Shown one piece after another: positions 41,543 to 50,910 of a DNA stretch of 60,435 nucleotides (position 1 is the stretch's first letter; each line of letters opens with the position of its first letter). The position numbers and the translations under genes were made by a program. The notes under the pieces are model-generated. The model worked only from the letters and a program-made list of their open reading frames with translations, had not been told where the DNA came from and ran no database searches. Source of the stretch: Thermoanaerobacterales bacterium (GTDB lineage: Bacteria > Bacillota > Desulfotomaculia > Desulfotomaculales > JASEER01); contig JASEER010000011.1 in NCBI GenBank assembly GCA_030019475.1, positions 1 through 60,435 on the forward strand, read 5' to 3'.

Positions 41543-41648
41543 TGTATACTTTTTGGGGGCTATATTCCCAATCTACGGCCCCCCAATTATAATAAGGAGC
41601 GTATTCCGCTTGTTTTGTACGTTGGGTTGTCAGGTTTGACAACCCAAC
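41543..41648 (+). promoter_or_regulatory. Structured leader ahead of the carboxylase operon
   Basis: Two hairpins lie between spoIIIAH and the carboxylase gene. The first pairs TTGGGGGC with GCCCCCCAA (41543-41587, one bulge). A TATAAT (41588-41593) follows without a good -35. The second is a perfect 12-bp stem GTTGGGTTGTCA/TGACAACCCAAC with loop GGTT (41621-41648), ending shortly before the ribosome binding site. The first may terminate the spoIIIA transcript; the second may be an operator or RNA switch. Confidence 0.45.
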
Positions 41649-41669
41649 TTTAATCGGGAGGGGAAGTCT

Positions 41670-43559
41670 TTGCCGCCGGTCAGGATCACCGACACTACGC
41701 TTCGTGACGGCCACCAGAGTTTATGGGCGACTCGTATGCGCACAAAGGAAATGCTCCCTATCGTGGAGAAGTTAGATCAGGTAGGGTATTTTTCCCTGGA
41801 GGTCTGGGGTGGGGCGACGTTCGACGTCTGCCTGCGTTACCTGGGGGAGGACCCCTGGGAGCGCCTGCGGCTCCTCAAGAAGGCTGCGCAACGCACCCCG
41901 CTGCAGATGCTCCTGCGGGGGCAATCCCTGGTCGGTTATGCCCACTACCCGGACGACGTGGTCGAGGCCTTCGTGGACCGGGCGGTGGCCAACGGCATCG
42001 ACATCATCCGCATCTTCGACGCCCTTAACGACGTACGCAACATGACCACGGCGATAAGGGCGGCGAAACGCGCCGGGGCGCACGTTCAGGCGACCGTCGT
42101 TTACACCCTGAGTCCGGTGCACACCGTCGAGCACTACGTGGCCACGGCGGTGGAACTGGCCGATCTGGGCGCGGACTCGATCTGCATCAAGGACATGGCC
42201 GGAATGCTTGCCCCCTACCGGGCCTTCGAGCTGGTCAGCACCCTGAAGCGGAAGCTGTCGATCCCCGTGCAACTGCACTGTCACTACATCGGCGGTATGG
42301 CCGTGGGCGCCTATCTTAAGGCGGCCGAGGCGGGGGTCGATGTGATCGACACGGCCTCCGTACCGCTGGCCTTCGGCGCTTCCCAGCCGCCGGCGGAAAC
42401 CGTAGTCCGTGCCCTGCGGGAGACGCCCTACGATACCGGACTCGACATTCGCCTGTTGTTCGAGATCGCCCAGTACTTTGAGGATCTGCGGAAAGAGCGC
42501 GGTTTTGAGCGGGGCGTGACCCGTATCCACGATATGCGCGTCTTTGACCATCAGGTGCCCGGCGGGATGATATCCAACCTGGTCAGCCAGCTGAACGAGC
42601 AGCGTGCCCTGCACAGGCTCGAAGAGGTCCTGGCGGAGATCCCCCGGGTACGGGCGGAACTGGGTTATCCGCCGCTGGTCACCCCCACCAGCCAGATCGT
42701 CGGCACGCAGGCGGTGCTTAATGTTCTGACCGGACAGCGCTATAAGCTGATCCCGGGGGAGGTCAAGAACTACGTCGCCGGGCTTTACGGGCGTCCGCCC
42801 GGGGCTCTTGACCCGGAGATCGCCCGGAAAGTGCTTGGGGACCGCGAACCGGTAACCTGCCGGCCGGCCGACTTGTTGGAACCGCGAATGGAAAAAATGA
42901 GGGAAGAAATAGGGGACCTGGCGCAGTCCGAGGAAGATATCCTTTCCTACGTCCTCTTCCCCCAGGTTGCCCGGAAGTTCCTTGAGGCGCGCGCGGTCGG
43001 ACAGGCGCCGTCCCTGGCGGACGGTGAAAAGCTCCGGCCCGGCTCCGGCCAAAAAACCGCCGGTCCGCCGAACGCTAAGGAGGAAGGCAGGAAGAAAATG
43101 AATTTAGAGGAGATCAGGGAACTGATCCGGCTCCTTGACGAGACGGACATCACGGAGTTCTCCCTGGAGAGCCAGGGCATGCGCATCGCCATCAAGAAGG
43201 GCGTGCTGCGCGAGGCCGTCCCGCCGTCCCAGGCCGAGGTCCAATCCGGCGGTCCGCCTATAGCCCCGGCGGATACCGGGGAAGAGGCGCCGGATGGTGC
43301 GCCCGTGGTCGAAACGTTCACCGTGGTGGCGCCGATGGTGGGCACGTTTTACCGCGCCCCGGCCCCGGACGCTCCTCCGTATGTGGATGCGGGGGATATG
43401 GTGCGCGAGGGTCAGGTGCTTTGCATCATTGAGGCCATGAAGCTAATGAACGAGATAGAGGCCGAGGTCGCCGGCGAAGTGCTCGAGATCCTGGCCGACA
43501 ACGGCCAGACGGTGGAATACGGCCAGCCGCTTTTCGTCATCGCCAAGAAACAGGGTTAG
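41670..43559 (+). CDS. Pyruvate/oxaloacetate carboxyltransferase fused to AccB-type biotin carrier
   Basis: This biotin-dependent enzyme has 629 residues. Residues about 1-460 are a PycB/OadA carboxyltransferase: TTLRDGHQS, SICIKDMAGMLAP with the catalytic Lys, and QLHCHYIGGM with metal-binding His. Residues 477-629 look like a whole AccB protein: MNLEEIRELIRLLDETDITE, a Pro/Ala linker and a biotinyl domain with the modified Lys in IIEAMKLMNEI. An AAGGAGG and ATG lie exactly at the junction. With accC downstream it could act as two-subunit pyruvate carboxylase and also supply BCCP for acetyl-CoA carboxylase. Reversal as oxaloacetate decarboxylase is less likely without membrane subunits nearby. 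Confidence 0.92.
   Translation: MPPVRITDTTLRDGHQSLWATRMRTKEMLPIVEKLDQVGYFSLEVWGGATFDVCLRYLGEDPWERLRLLKKAAQRTPLQMLLRGQSLVGYAHYPDDVVEAFVDRAVANGIDIIRIFDALNDVRNMTTAIRAAKRAGAHVQATVVYTLSPVHTVEHYVATAVELADLGADSICIKDMAGMLAPYRAFELVSTLKRKLSIPVQLHCHYIGGMAVGAYLKAAEAGVDVIDTASVPLAFGASQPPAETVVRALRETPYDTGLDIRLLFEIAQYFEDLRKERGFERGVTRIHDMRVFDHQVPGGMISNLVSQLNEQRALHRLEEVLAEIPRVRAELGYPPLVTPTSQIVGTQAVLNVLTGQRYKLIPGEVKNYVAGLYGRPPGALDPEIARKVLGDREPVTCRPADLLEPRMEKMREEIGDLAQSEEDILSYVLFPQVARKFLEARAVGQAPSLADGEKLRPGSGQKTAGPPNAKEEGRKKMNLEEIRELIRLLDETDITEFSLESQGMRIAIKKGVLREAVPPSQAEVQSGGPPIAPADTGEEAPDGAPVVETFTVVAPMVGTFYRAPAPDAPPYVDAGDMVREGQVLCIIEAMKLMNEIEAEVAGEVLEILADNGQTVEYGQPLFVIAKKQG
43077..43100 (+). promoter_or_regulatory. 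accB: Internal ribosome binding site and ATG for a separate AccB
   Basis: Inside the carboxyltransferase gene, AAGGAGGAAGG (43077-43087) precedes an in-frame ATG (43098-43100). Translation from this ATG would give a 153-residue protein with the standard AccB amino terminus. This suggests that free biotin carrier protein is made from the same mRNA. Confidence 0.6.
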
Positions 43560-43588
43560 CATTGAGACTACGGTGATGGGAGCCATTC

Positions 43589-44935
<1,347 letters not shown>

Positions 44936-44944
44936 GTTGCCGGG

Positions 44945-44974
44945 TTGCGCCGGGGGACAGGCCTCGGGTATAAT
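44945..44974 (+). promoter_or_regulatory. Promoter-like sequence ahead of gls24
   Basis: TTGCGC, an 18-base spacer and a perfect TATAAT (44969-44974) lie 30 bases before the gls24 start. Confidence 0.5.
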
Positions 44975-45004
44975 CGATAATAGAAAAATATGGAGGTGAC
45001 TCTA

Positions 45005-45412
45005 ATGGAGTCAAGAACCCCTACCATTCCTGAACTCAAGGGCGAATTAGGGGCGGTCCGGATCGCCAACGAAGTTGTGGCCATTATCGCCGGCCTGGCG
45101 GCGACCGAGGTCCCGGGCATCGCGGGCATGAGCGGGGGCCTTGCCGGCGGCATCGCGGAGATGCTTGGCCGGAAGAACCTTTCCAAAGGGGTCAAGGTCG
45201 AAGTCGGTGAGAAGGAGGCCGCCGTTGACCTGTTCATCATTGTTGACTACGGCGTGCGCATTCCGGACGTTGCGATTCAGGCCCAGAGCGCGGTGAAGAG
45301 GGCCATCGAGGCCATGACCGGGCTCAACGTCGTGGAAGTGAACATCCACGTCCAGGGGGTCATCTTCTCCCGCGAGGAGGCTCGGGAGGAAGAAATGCCG
45401 CGGGTGCGCTAG
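45005..45412 (+). CDS. Asp23/Gls24 family envelope stress protein
   Basis: This is a 135-residue protein of the alkaline-shock family (YqhY in Bacillus, found at the same place after accC). Family blocks are ELGAVRIANEVVAIIAGLAA, VEVGEKEAAVDLFIIVDYG, and VVEVNIHVQGVIF. Such proteins attach to the membrane through AmaP, encoded next, and are linked to envelope homeostasis and acetyl-CoA carboxylase balance. The ATG at 45005 follows TGGAGGTGAC. Confidence 0.93.
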   Translation: MESRTPTIPELKGELGAVRIANEVVAIIAGLAATEVPGIAGMSGGLAGGIAEMLGRKNLSKGVKVEVGEKEAAVDLFIIVDYGVRIPDVAIQAQSAVKRAIEAMTGLNVVEVNIHVQGVIFSREEAREEEMPRVR

Positions 45413-45430
45413 CCCCAAGGAGGTAAGGAG

Positions 45431-45961
45431 ATGGGTCCTTTTGACCGGGGCCTGACGGCACTCTACAGCCTGGTTGTTTCCGCCTTCGCCGTCGCGGCCC
45501 TGTTGGAGCTTTTCGGTTATTTGCCCCCAATGGACGGCCTGCACGCCCTGCCGGCGAAATCCCGGGACGCTGTGGCTGCCGGGTTGGGGGTTTTACTTCT
45601 GGTCGGGTTGAGGCTGCTCTGGGCCGGCGTCCGCCGAAGCCACAGGGAACGGCAGGCTGTGGTTGAGGATAACTCCCTGGGCCAGGTCCGCGTCGCCTTA
45701 ACGGCCATCGAGAACCTTATCAACAAGGTCGTGTCCCAGGTGCCCGGGGTAAGGGATGTCCATTCGCGGGTGGTCGGTGACCCTAACGGCATAGCCATAC
45801 GGATCAAGGCGACCGTCACCCCCGAGATCAACATCCCCGAAATCTCAAAGGAGATCCAGCAGCAGGTCCAGGATCGCGTAAAGGACGTTACCGGCATTAA
45901 CACGGCCAGTGTGAGGATCCTGATTAACAATATCGCTACCGTTAAACCACGTGTGGAATAG
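45431..45961 (+). CDS. amaP: Alkaline shock response membrane anchor protein AmaP
   Basis: This is a membrane protein of 176 residues with two amino-terminal helices (ALYSLVVSAFAVAALLELFG and AVAAGLGVLLLVGLRLLWAG) and a soluble domain with Asp23-like features, including ALTAIENLINKVVSQVPGVR and SVRILINNIA. It anchors Gls24/Asp23 proteins at the membrane in staphylococci. The gene order gls24-amaP-DUF2273 is a recurrent module. GGAGGTAAGGAG lies before the ATG. Confidence 0.88.
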   Translation: MGPFDRGLTALYSLVVSAFAVAALLELFGYLPPMDGLHALPAKSRDAVAAGLGVLLLVGLRLLWAGVRRSHRERQAVVEDNSLGQVRVALTAIENLINKVVSQVPGVRDVHSRVVGDPNGIAIRIKATVTPEINIPEISKEIQQQVQDRVKDVTGINTASVRILINNIATVKPRVE

Positions 45962-45973
45962 TGAGGTGTAACC

Positions 45974-46189
45974 TTGCCACCGCGCTGGATTGAAATTCTG
46001 GAACAGCACTGGGGCAAGATTTTGGGGATTTTCCTCGGTCTTGTCTTTGGTTTGATCGCCATTGTCTGGGGTTTCCTGAAGGCCCTCTTCGTGGCGATCT
46101 GTATCGCCGTGGGCTTCTACATTGGAAAGCGCATCGATGAGCGCACCGACTGGAGCCGGTTATGGGAACGGCTCTTCGGGGAAAAATAA
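45974..46189 (+). CDS. DUF2273 small membrane protein
   Basis: This 71-residue protein has two hydrophobic stretches (ILGIFLGLVFGLIAIVWGFL and LFVAICIAVGFYIGKRIDE), which is the DUF2273 pattern. It belongs to the Asp23/AmaP envelope-stress module. The TTG at 45974 follows GTGAGGTG. The exact role is unknown; it is probably a partner in the membrane complex. Confidence 0.85.
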   Translation: MPPRWIEILEQHWGKILGIFLGLVFGLIAIVWGFLKALFVAICIAVGFYIGKRIDERTDWSRLWERLFGEK

Positions 46190-46193
46190 CAAG

Positions 46194-46637
46194 ATGATGG
46201 AAATGAGCCGCCGGCGGGCGCGCGAGCTGGCCTTGCAGGTCCTTTACCAGGTCGACATCGGGCAGGCCGAGGCGGACCAGGCCCTGGCGTGCACCATTGA
46301 GATCCTCGGCCTTGAAAGTCGCGGCGACCCGGGTTTCGCGCGTGACCTGATTCTGGGCGTACGGCAGCACGGCCCGTACCTGGACGGCGTGATCGCCCGG
46401 CTGAGCAAAGACTGGCGCCTGGAGCGCATCACCTATGTCGACCGTAACATCCTGCGCTTGGGGCTGTATGAAATCCTTTTCCGGGCGGCGCAGGTCCCGC
46501 CGAACGTAGCCGTCAACGAGGCCGTTGAACTGGCGAAGAAGTACGGGACCGAAGAGTCGAGCCGGTTTGTGAACGGCATCCTGGGCCGCGTGGTGGAAAA
46601 CCCCGAGTCGTTCGCCCCGGAAAAGGGAGAAACCTAG
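46194..46637 (+). CDS. nusB: Transcription antitermination factor NusB
   Basis: NusB, with NusE/S10, binds boxA RNA for rRNA antitermination. The all-helical 147-residue protein has RRRARELALQVLYQVDI, DRNILRLGLYEILF and VNEAVELAKKYGTEESSRFV NGILG-type blocks of the family. Three clustered ATG codons (46194, 46197, 46203) are possible starts behind GGGGAAAA. It follows the envelope-stress module closely, as in other Firmicutes. Confidence 0.95.
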   Translation: MMEMSRRRARELALQVLYQVDIGQAEADQALACTIEILGLESRGDPGFARDLILGVRQHGPYLDGVIARLSKDWRLERITYVDRNILRLGLYEILFRAAQVPPNVAVNEAVELAKKYGTEESSRFVNGILGRVVENPESFAPEKGET

Positions 46638-46749
46638 AGGGATTACCGGCGGGAAGCGGCCGGTAACGGAGGCTCGTAAAAAGGCGGGGCCGCCTTGGAT
46701 GGGGCGCGGCCGGCGGGCGGCAAGCCGGAAGGGGTTTCGGCAGAGAGTT

Positions 46750-46799
46750 CCCCGGGGTCAGGGAGGCGGGAGAGGTATGCCGGCCCTCTGACCCCGGGG
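46750..46799. repeat. Strong GC-rich hairpin upstream of xseA
   Basis: CCCCGGGGTCAG and CTGACCCCGGGG form a perfect 12-bp stem with a 26-base loop in the 204-base gap between nusB and xseA. A second small inverted repeat, TTACCGGC/GCCGGTAA, lies at the gap start. There is no U-run. It may be a regulatory or repeat element. Confidence 0.5.
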
Positions 46800-46841
46800 C
46801 CTTTACGGAAAGACGCGAGTGGAGGGGAGGTCGGGCAGCGG

Positions 46842-48071
46842 GTGCGGATCGTTGGGGTCTCCGAATTGACGGCGTATCTGAAAGAGCGCCTTGAGGGGGA
46901 TCCCTTTCTGGCCAACGTCTGGGTCCGGGGAGAAGTTTGCAACTGCCATTATCATTCCTCGGGACACGTGTACTTTGCCCTCCGGGAGAAAGGAGCTTTA
47001 TTGCGGGCGGTGATGTTCCGCTCCCGGGCCGGCCGTCACAGCTTCAGGCTGCAGAACGGGCTGGCGGTGGTCGCCCGGGGGGCGATCGGCCTTTACGAGC
47101 GGGACGGTCAGTACCAGCTGTACGTGGAGGAGGTCGAGCCGGAGGGGGTCGGGGCCTATTACGCCGCTCTCGAACAACTCAAGGCGCGCCTTCAGGCCGA
47201 GGGGCTCTTTGACGAGCGGCGGAAACGCCCGCTTCCGGCACTGCCGTTAAGGATCGGGCTGGTGACCTCACCCGTAGGGGCCGCGGTACGGGATGTGATC
47301 ACTATTGCCGCCAAGCGCTGGCCTCTGGCGGAGATCGTTCTGGCACCGGTGAGCGTTCAGGGCGATTCGGCTCCTTATGAGATTGCCCGCGGCATCAGGA
47401 TGTTAAACGGTGTGGACGGCATCGACGTTATCGTCGTCGGACGGGGCGGCGGGGCGCCGGAGGAGTTGTGGGCCTTCAATACGGAGATGGTGGCCCGCGC
47501 CATCTTCCATTCCAGGGTTCCGGTGGTATCGGCTGTCGGCCACGAGAAAGACGTTACCATCGCCGACCTGGTCGCCGACCGGCGGGCGGCGACGCCGTCG
47601 GCCGCGGCGGAGCTTCTCTGTCCGGACCGGATGGATGTCGCCCGGTACCTTACGGGTCTCGCGCACCGCCTGGCCAGGGCCGTTAACGCCCGTCTGGACC
47701 GCGGACAGCACCGGCTTTCCGCCCTGCTGCGCAGCCGGGCGCTGGCCCGGCCGGTTGAAACAGTGTGCGGGCAACGACACCGGGCCGTCGACCTCCTGGC
47801 GGTTCGCCTGCGCCGCGGGGCGGAGGCTGTTATCAGCCGGCGGAGCGCGGATCTGGGCCAAGCGGCCGCGCGCCTGGATCCTTTAAGCCCCCTGGCCACC
47901 CTGGCCCGCGGCTACAGTATTTGCCGCCGTGAGGCTGACGGAGCCATCCTGAGGGATGCGGCGATGGTAGGGGTCGGGGAGAAGGTCGGTGTGCTACTGC
48001 ACTCCGGGCGTCTCCGCTGCACCGTATCGGCGGTGGAAACAGAGCAGCCGGTCCCCGGACCCGGGCTGTGA
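46842..48071 (+). CDS. xseA: Exodeoxyribonuclease VII large subunit
   Basis: This is the catalytic subunit of the single-strand-specific exonuclease VII. The 409-residue protein has an OB-fold at the front (VWVRGEVCNCHYHSSGHVYF), the nuclease domain with RIGLVTSPVGAAVRDVI, DVIVVGRGGGAPEELWAFN and VSAVGHEKDVTIADLVADRR, then a helical region. GTG 46842 matches the family start (VRIVGVSELTAYLKERLE); the frame is open further upstream through noncoding-looking Gly/Pro-rich sequence. xseB lies three genes downstream, separated by folD and fchA. Confidence 0.94.
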   Translation: MRIVGVSELTAYLKERLEGDPFLANVWVRGEVCNCHYHSSGHVYFALREKGALLRAVMFRSRAGRHSFRLQNGLAVVARGAIGLYERDGQYQLYVEEVEPEGVGAYYAALEQLKARLQAEGLFDERRKRPLPALPLRIGLVTSPVGAAVRDVITIAAKRWPLAEIVLAPVSVQGDSAPYEIARGIRMLNGVDGIDVIVVGRGGGAPEELWAFNTEMVARAIFHSRVPVVSAVGHEKDVTIADLVADRRAATPSAAAELLCPDRMDVARYLTGLAHRLARAVNARLDRGQHRLSALLRSRALARPVETVCGQRHRAVDLLAVRLRRGAEAVISRRSADLGQAAARLDPLSPLATLARGYSICRREADGAILRDAAMVGVGEKVGVLLHSGRLRCTVSAVETEQPVPGPGL

Positions 48072-48137
48072 CCGCCGGCGGGCCGGGGTGCCTGCATCCG
48101 ATGGCCACCCGGGAATGCGGGAATTGGAGGTGGAGGA

Positions 48138-49010
48138 TTGGCCCGGTTACTGGACGGCAAGAAAACTGCGGCAGCGATCAAGGATGAACTGAGGGAGGAC
48201 ACCGCCCGCTGGGTGCGACGCGGGGTTCAGCCGAAACTGGCCGCGCTGTTGGCCGGCGATGACCCGGCAGCGCTCGCCTACGCCCGCTCCAAAGAAAAGG
48301 TCTGTGCCGGCCTGGGAATGGACTATGAGATGCATCATCTGCCGGGGGAGACGCGTGAAGAGGCCGTACTTGACCGGATCAGGAGCCTTAACGGTGATCC
48401 GGCGGTCCACGGGATTATCCTGGAGATGCCCCTGCCGCCGCAGATCGACCGCCGGCGGGCCATGGAGGCCATTGACCCCCTCAAGGACGTGGACGGAGTC
48501 CACCCTTTGAACAGGGGGCGCCTGATGGCCGGAGACCGGGGCCTGTTCCCCGCGACGCCGCTGGCCTGCGTGGAAATCCTGCGCCGCCACGACGTCCCCC
48601 TTGCCGGGCGGGACGTGGTCCTGGTCGGCCGCGGCGAGACCGTCGGCAAGCCCCTGATTTTTCTGCTCTTGCAGGAAAACGCCACGGTCACGGTCTGCCA
48701 TACCCGTACCGCCGACCTGGCCTCGCATACGCGCCGGGCCGAGGTCTTGATTGTTGCGGCGGGGAGGCGTGGGTTGGTGACGGGTGATATGGTCCGGGAA
48801 GGGGTGACTGTGGTCGACGCCGGGATCAACCCGTCCCCGGAGGGCAGGCTCTGCGGGGACGTGGACTTCGAAGGTGTGGCGGCGAAGGCGGCGGCGATTA
48901 CGCCTGTGCCGGGCGGGGTGGGAAGCCTGACCACGGTTCTCCTCTTAAGAAACGTGTTAAAGGCCGTAGCCCTCCAGGCCGGCGGGGAGGGAACATCGTG
49001 GAAAGCCTGA
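48138..49010 (+). CDS. folD: Methylenetetrahydrofolate dehydrogenase / methenyltetrahydrofolate cyclohydrolase
   Basis: FolD interconverts methylene-, methenyl- and formyl-tetrahydrofolate. The 290-residue protein has the catalytic Tyr48 and Lys52 in YARSKEKV, GIILEMPLPPQID, DVDGVHPLNRG, the nucleotide-binding VLVGRGETVGKP and the ending ITPVPGGVGSLTTVLLLRN. The TTG at 48138 follows GGAGGTGGAGGA. Adjacent fchA suggests folate one-carbon flow is important, as in acetogens or amino acid fermenters, but no other Wood-Ljungdahl genes are in the window. Confidence 0.95.
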   Translation: MARLLDGKKTAAAIKDELREDTARWVRRGVQPKLAALLAGDDPAALAYARSKEKVCAGLGMDYEMHHLPGETREEAVLDRIRSLNGDPAVHGIILEMPLPPQIDRRRAMEAIDPLKDVDGVHPLNRGRLMAGDRGLFPATPLACVEILRRHDVPLAGRDVVLVGRGETVGKPLIFLLLQENATVTVCHTRTADLASHTRRAEVLIVAAGRRGLVTGDMVREGVTVVDAGINPSPEGRLCGDVDFEGVAAKAAAITPVPGGVGSLTTVLLLRNVLKAVALQAGGEGTSWKA

Positions 49011-49633
49011 GCCACTGGACATTACAGGACTTTCTCGCCCGTGCCGCGTCCCGCGAGGCCACTCCGGGAGGAGGCAGCGTGGCCGCCCTGGCGGGCGCTC
49101 TGGCAGCGGCTATGGCGGCGATGGTGGCCAACCTGACCGTGGGGCGGCCGCGGTATGCCGCGGTGGAGAGCGAGTGCCGGGAGGCGATCGCGCAAGCCGA
49201 GAACCGGCGCGCGGTCCTGCAGCGGCTGATCGATGAGGACGTGCGGGCCTTCGAGGCCCTCATGGCGGCATACCGCATGCCGCAGGACGGCCCGGAACAA
49301 CAGGTACAAAGAGGCAAGGCTATTCAAGAAGCCCTTGGCGACGCCATCAGGATCCCCCTTGAGACGGCGCGTGCCGCGCTGGATGTCCTGAGGCTGGCCC
49401 GGCGCCTGGCGGAGATCGGCAATGCCAACGCTGTAAGCGACGCCGGCGTGGCGGCCTGCCTTGCGGAAGCGGCCGTGGCGGCCGCCCTGCGGAACGTGGA
49501 CATCAACCTGCGGGGCCTGGCGGACGGTGCCCGCGCGGCGACCCTTGTTGCCGAGCGGGAGGCGCTGGCGGAAGAGGCCCGGCGCTTGGGTGAAGAAGCG
49601 GATCGTATATTGGATGCACGCCTGGACCGATGA
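48998..49633 (+). CDS. fchA: Cyclodeaminase / methenyltetrahydrofolate cyclohydrolase family protein
   Basis: This belongs to the FTCD_C family (formiminotetrahydrofolate cyclodeaminase and FchA cyclohydrolase), 211 residues. The start LQDFLARAASREATPGGGSV and the AALAGALAAAMAAMVANLT helix are diagnostic, with late VDINLRGL. It overlaps folD by 13 bases, and GTG 48998 lies after GGCGGGGAGGG. It may act with FolD on folate C1 units. Such a gene is not present between folD and xseB in Bacillus, so this is a lineage-specific insertion. Confidence 0.88.
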   Translation: MESLSHWTLQDFLARAASREATPGGGSVAALAGALAAAMAAMVANLTVGRPRYAAVESECREAIAQAENRRAVLQRLIDEDVRAFEALMAAYRMPQDGPEQQVQRGKAIQEALGDAIRIPLETARAALDVLRLARRLAEIGNANAVSDAGVAACLAEAAVAAALRNVDINLRGLADGARAATLVAEREALAEEARRLGEEADRILDARLDR

Positions 49634-49689
49634 ACGCAGTGCGTGACCGTGCATCGTGTGCATGGCGGGAGGAGGCTGGGACAAAGAAC

Positions 49690-49914
49690 ATGGCTGCGGA
49701 GGCCACTTTCGAAGAATCCCTGGGGCGTCTGGAGGAAGTTGTGCGGCAGCTGGAGGACGGTGACCTCCCCCTGGAGAAGGCATTGGATCTTTACGCCGAA
49801 GGCGTTGCCCTGGCCAGGTACTGTCACGGTTTGCTGGAACGGGCCGAGCAGCAGGTCCGGGAGCTTTCGCTCGCCGGTGATGGTGATGACCAGCAGGGCG
49901 GGAAGCCGGAATGA
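49690..49914 (+). CDS. xseB: Exodeoxyribonuclease VII small subunit
   Basis: This is a small helical subunit of exonuclease VII, about 74 residues. The block FEESLGRLEEVVRQLEDGDL and PLEKALDLYAEGVALARYC are typical. ATG 49690 lies after GGAGGAGG at a long distance; the frame is open upstream to 49630, but that sequence is not family-like. It overlaps ispA by 4 bases (ATGA). Confidence 0.92.
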   Translation: MAAEATFEESLGRLEEVVRQLEDGDLPLEKALDLYAEGVALARYCHGLLERAEQQVRELSLAGDGDDQQGGKPE

Positions 49915-50810
49915 CGGGCCGGGATTACTTGGCGGATCTGAGCGCCAGGGCACGGCTGGTCGACACCGCTTTGGACCGCTATCTTCCGCCGGAGGACGCC
50001 CCTCCGGCGGTTATCCACCGGGCGATGCGTTACAGCGTTTTCGCCGGGGGGAAGCGCCTGCGGCCCGTCCTGTGCCTGGCCGCCTGCGAGGCTTCCGGGG
50101 GAGATCCGGCGGATGCGATGCCGGCGGCGTGCGCCTTCGAGCTGATTCATACCTATTCGTTGATTCACGACGACCTGCCGGCGATGGATAATGACGACCT
50201 GCGGCGGGGACGGCCCACGAGCCACCGGGTGTTCGGCGAGGCCATCGCCATCCTGGCGGGGGACGCCCTGCTCACCCTGGGTTTCAGCCTGTTGGGGGCC
50301 TGCGTGCGGAAGGGTGCCCCGGAAAGGCCCGGGCTCCTGTCCCTGGTCGAGGAAACAGCGCAAGCCTGCGGCACGGCGGGCTTGATCGGGGGGCAGGTGG
50401 CCGACCTGCAGGCCCCGGGAAGGATGACCAGTCTGGCTGAACTGGAGGCCGTCCACCGGGCCAAGACCGGCGCTCTTTTCCGGGCCGCCGTACGGGCCGG
50501 CGCGCTGATGGCGGGGGCCGGCACGGATGTCTTGGAGACCCTTACCGCGTTTGCGGAACGTTTTGGGTTGGCCTTCCAGATCACAGACGATATCCTGGAT
50601 ATTGCCGGCGATGAGGAGAAGCTGGGCAAGCCCGTGGGCAGCGATAGGCGCAACGAGAAAGTGACCTTTGTCTCGCTCCTCGGCCTGGACGAGGCGCGGC
50701 GGCGGGCCCGGATCGCCGTGGAAACCGCCGTCAGCGCCCTGGACGGTTTCGGCCGGGAAGCCGATTTTCTGCGCCGTACGGCGCTATTCGTCCTGGCGCG
50801 TGAGTTTTAA
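49911..50810 (+). CDS. ispA: Farnesyl/geranylgeranyl diphosphate synthase
   Basis: This is a short-chain polyprenyl diphosphate synthase of 299 residues. The first aspartate-rich motif is IHDDLPAMDNDD (Asp87, 88 and 93), the second ITDDILDIAGD, and the family blocks GGKRLRPVL and GGQVADLQ are present. It condenses IPP with DMAPP/GPP in the cytosol for quinone, undecaprenyl or carotenoid precursors. The start overlaps xseB. It is separated from dxs, the first step of the same pathway, by the OLE RNA and oapA. Confidence 0.95.
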   Translation: MTGRDYLADLSARARLVDTALDRYLPPEDAPPAVIHRAMRYSVFAGGKRLRPVLCLAACEASGGDPADAMPAACAFELIHTYSLIHDDLPAMDNDDLRRGRPTSHRVFGEAIAILAGDALLTLGFSLLGACVRKGAPERPGLLSLVEETAQACGTAGLIGGQVADLQAPGRMTSLAELEAVHRAKTGALFRAAVRAGALMAGAGTDVLETLTAFAERFGLAFQITDDILDIAGDEEKLGKPVGSDRRNEKVTFVSLLGLDEARRRARIAVETAVSALDGFGREADFLRRTALFVLAREF

Positions 50811-50875
50811 GGCCTGGGAAGGGTGCGGCGGGGCTCGCCTGTATCCGGCCGCGTCAGGGCGGGGGATGGCGATGT

Positions 50876-50904
50876 TTGAAGGGGCGTTTGCGGTATGTTA
50901 TGAT
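50876..50904 (+). promoter_or_regulatory. Promoter of OLE RNA
   Basis: TTGAAG (50876-50881), a 17-base spacer and TATGAT (50899-50904) form a good sigma-A-like promoter. The predicted start near 50911 matches the expected 5' end of the RNA. Confidence 0.6.
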
Positions 50905-50910
50905 AGATAC

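Noticed and set aside
41621-41648. BirA (biotin repressor) operator or T-box leader
   Set aside because: BirA sites have half-sites about 14-16 bases apart, but here the arms are separated by 4 bases. No T-box core motif is present.
46695-46841. Longer amino terminus of XseA
   Set aside because: The upstream in-frame segment is Gly/Pro-rich, contains a strong hairpin, and lies before the well-defined family start VRIVGVSELTAYL.
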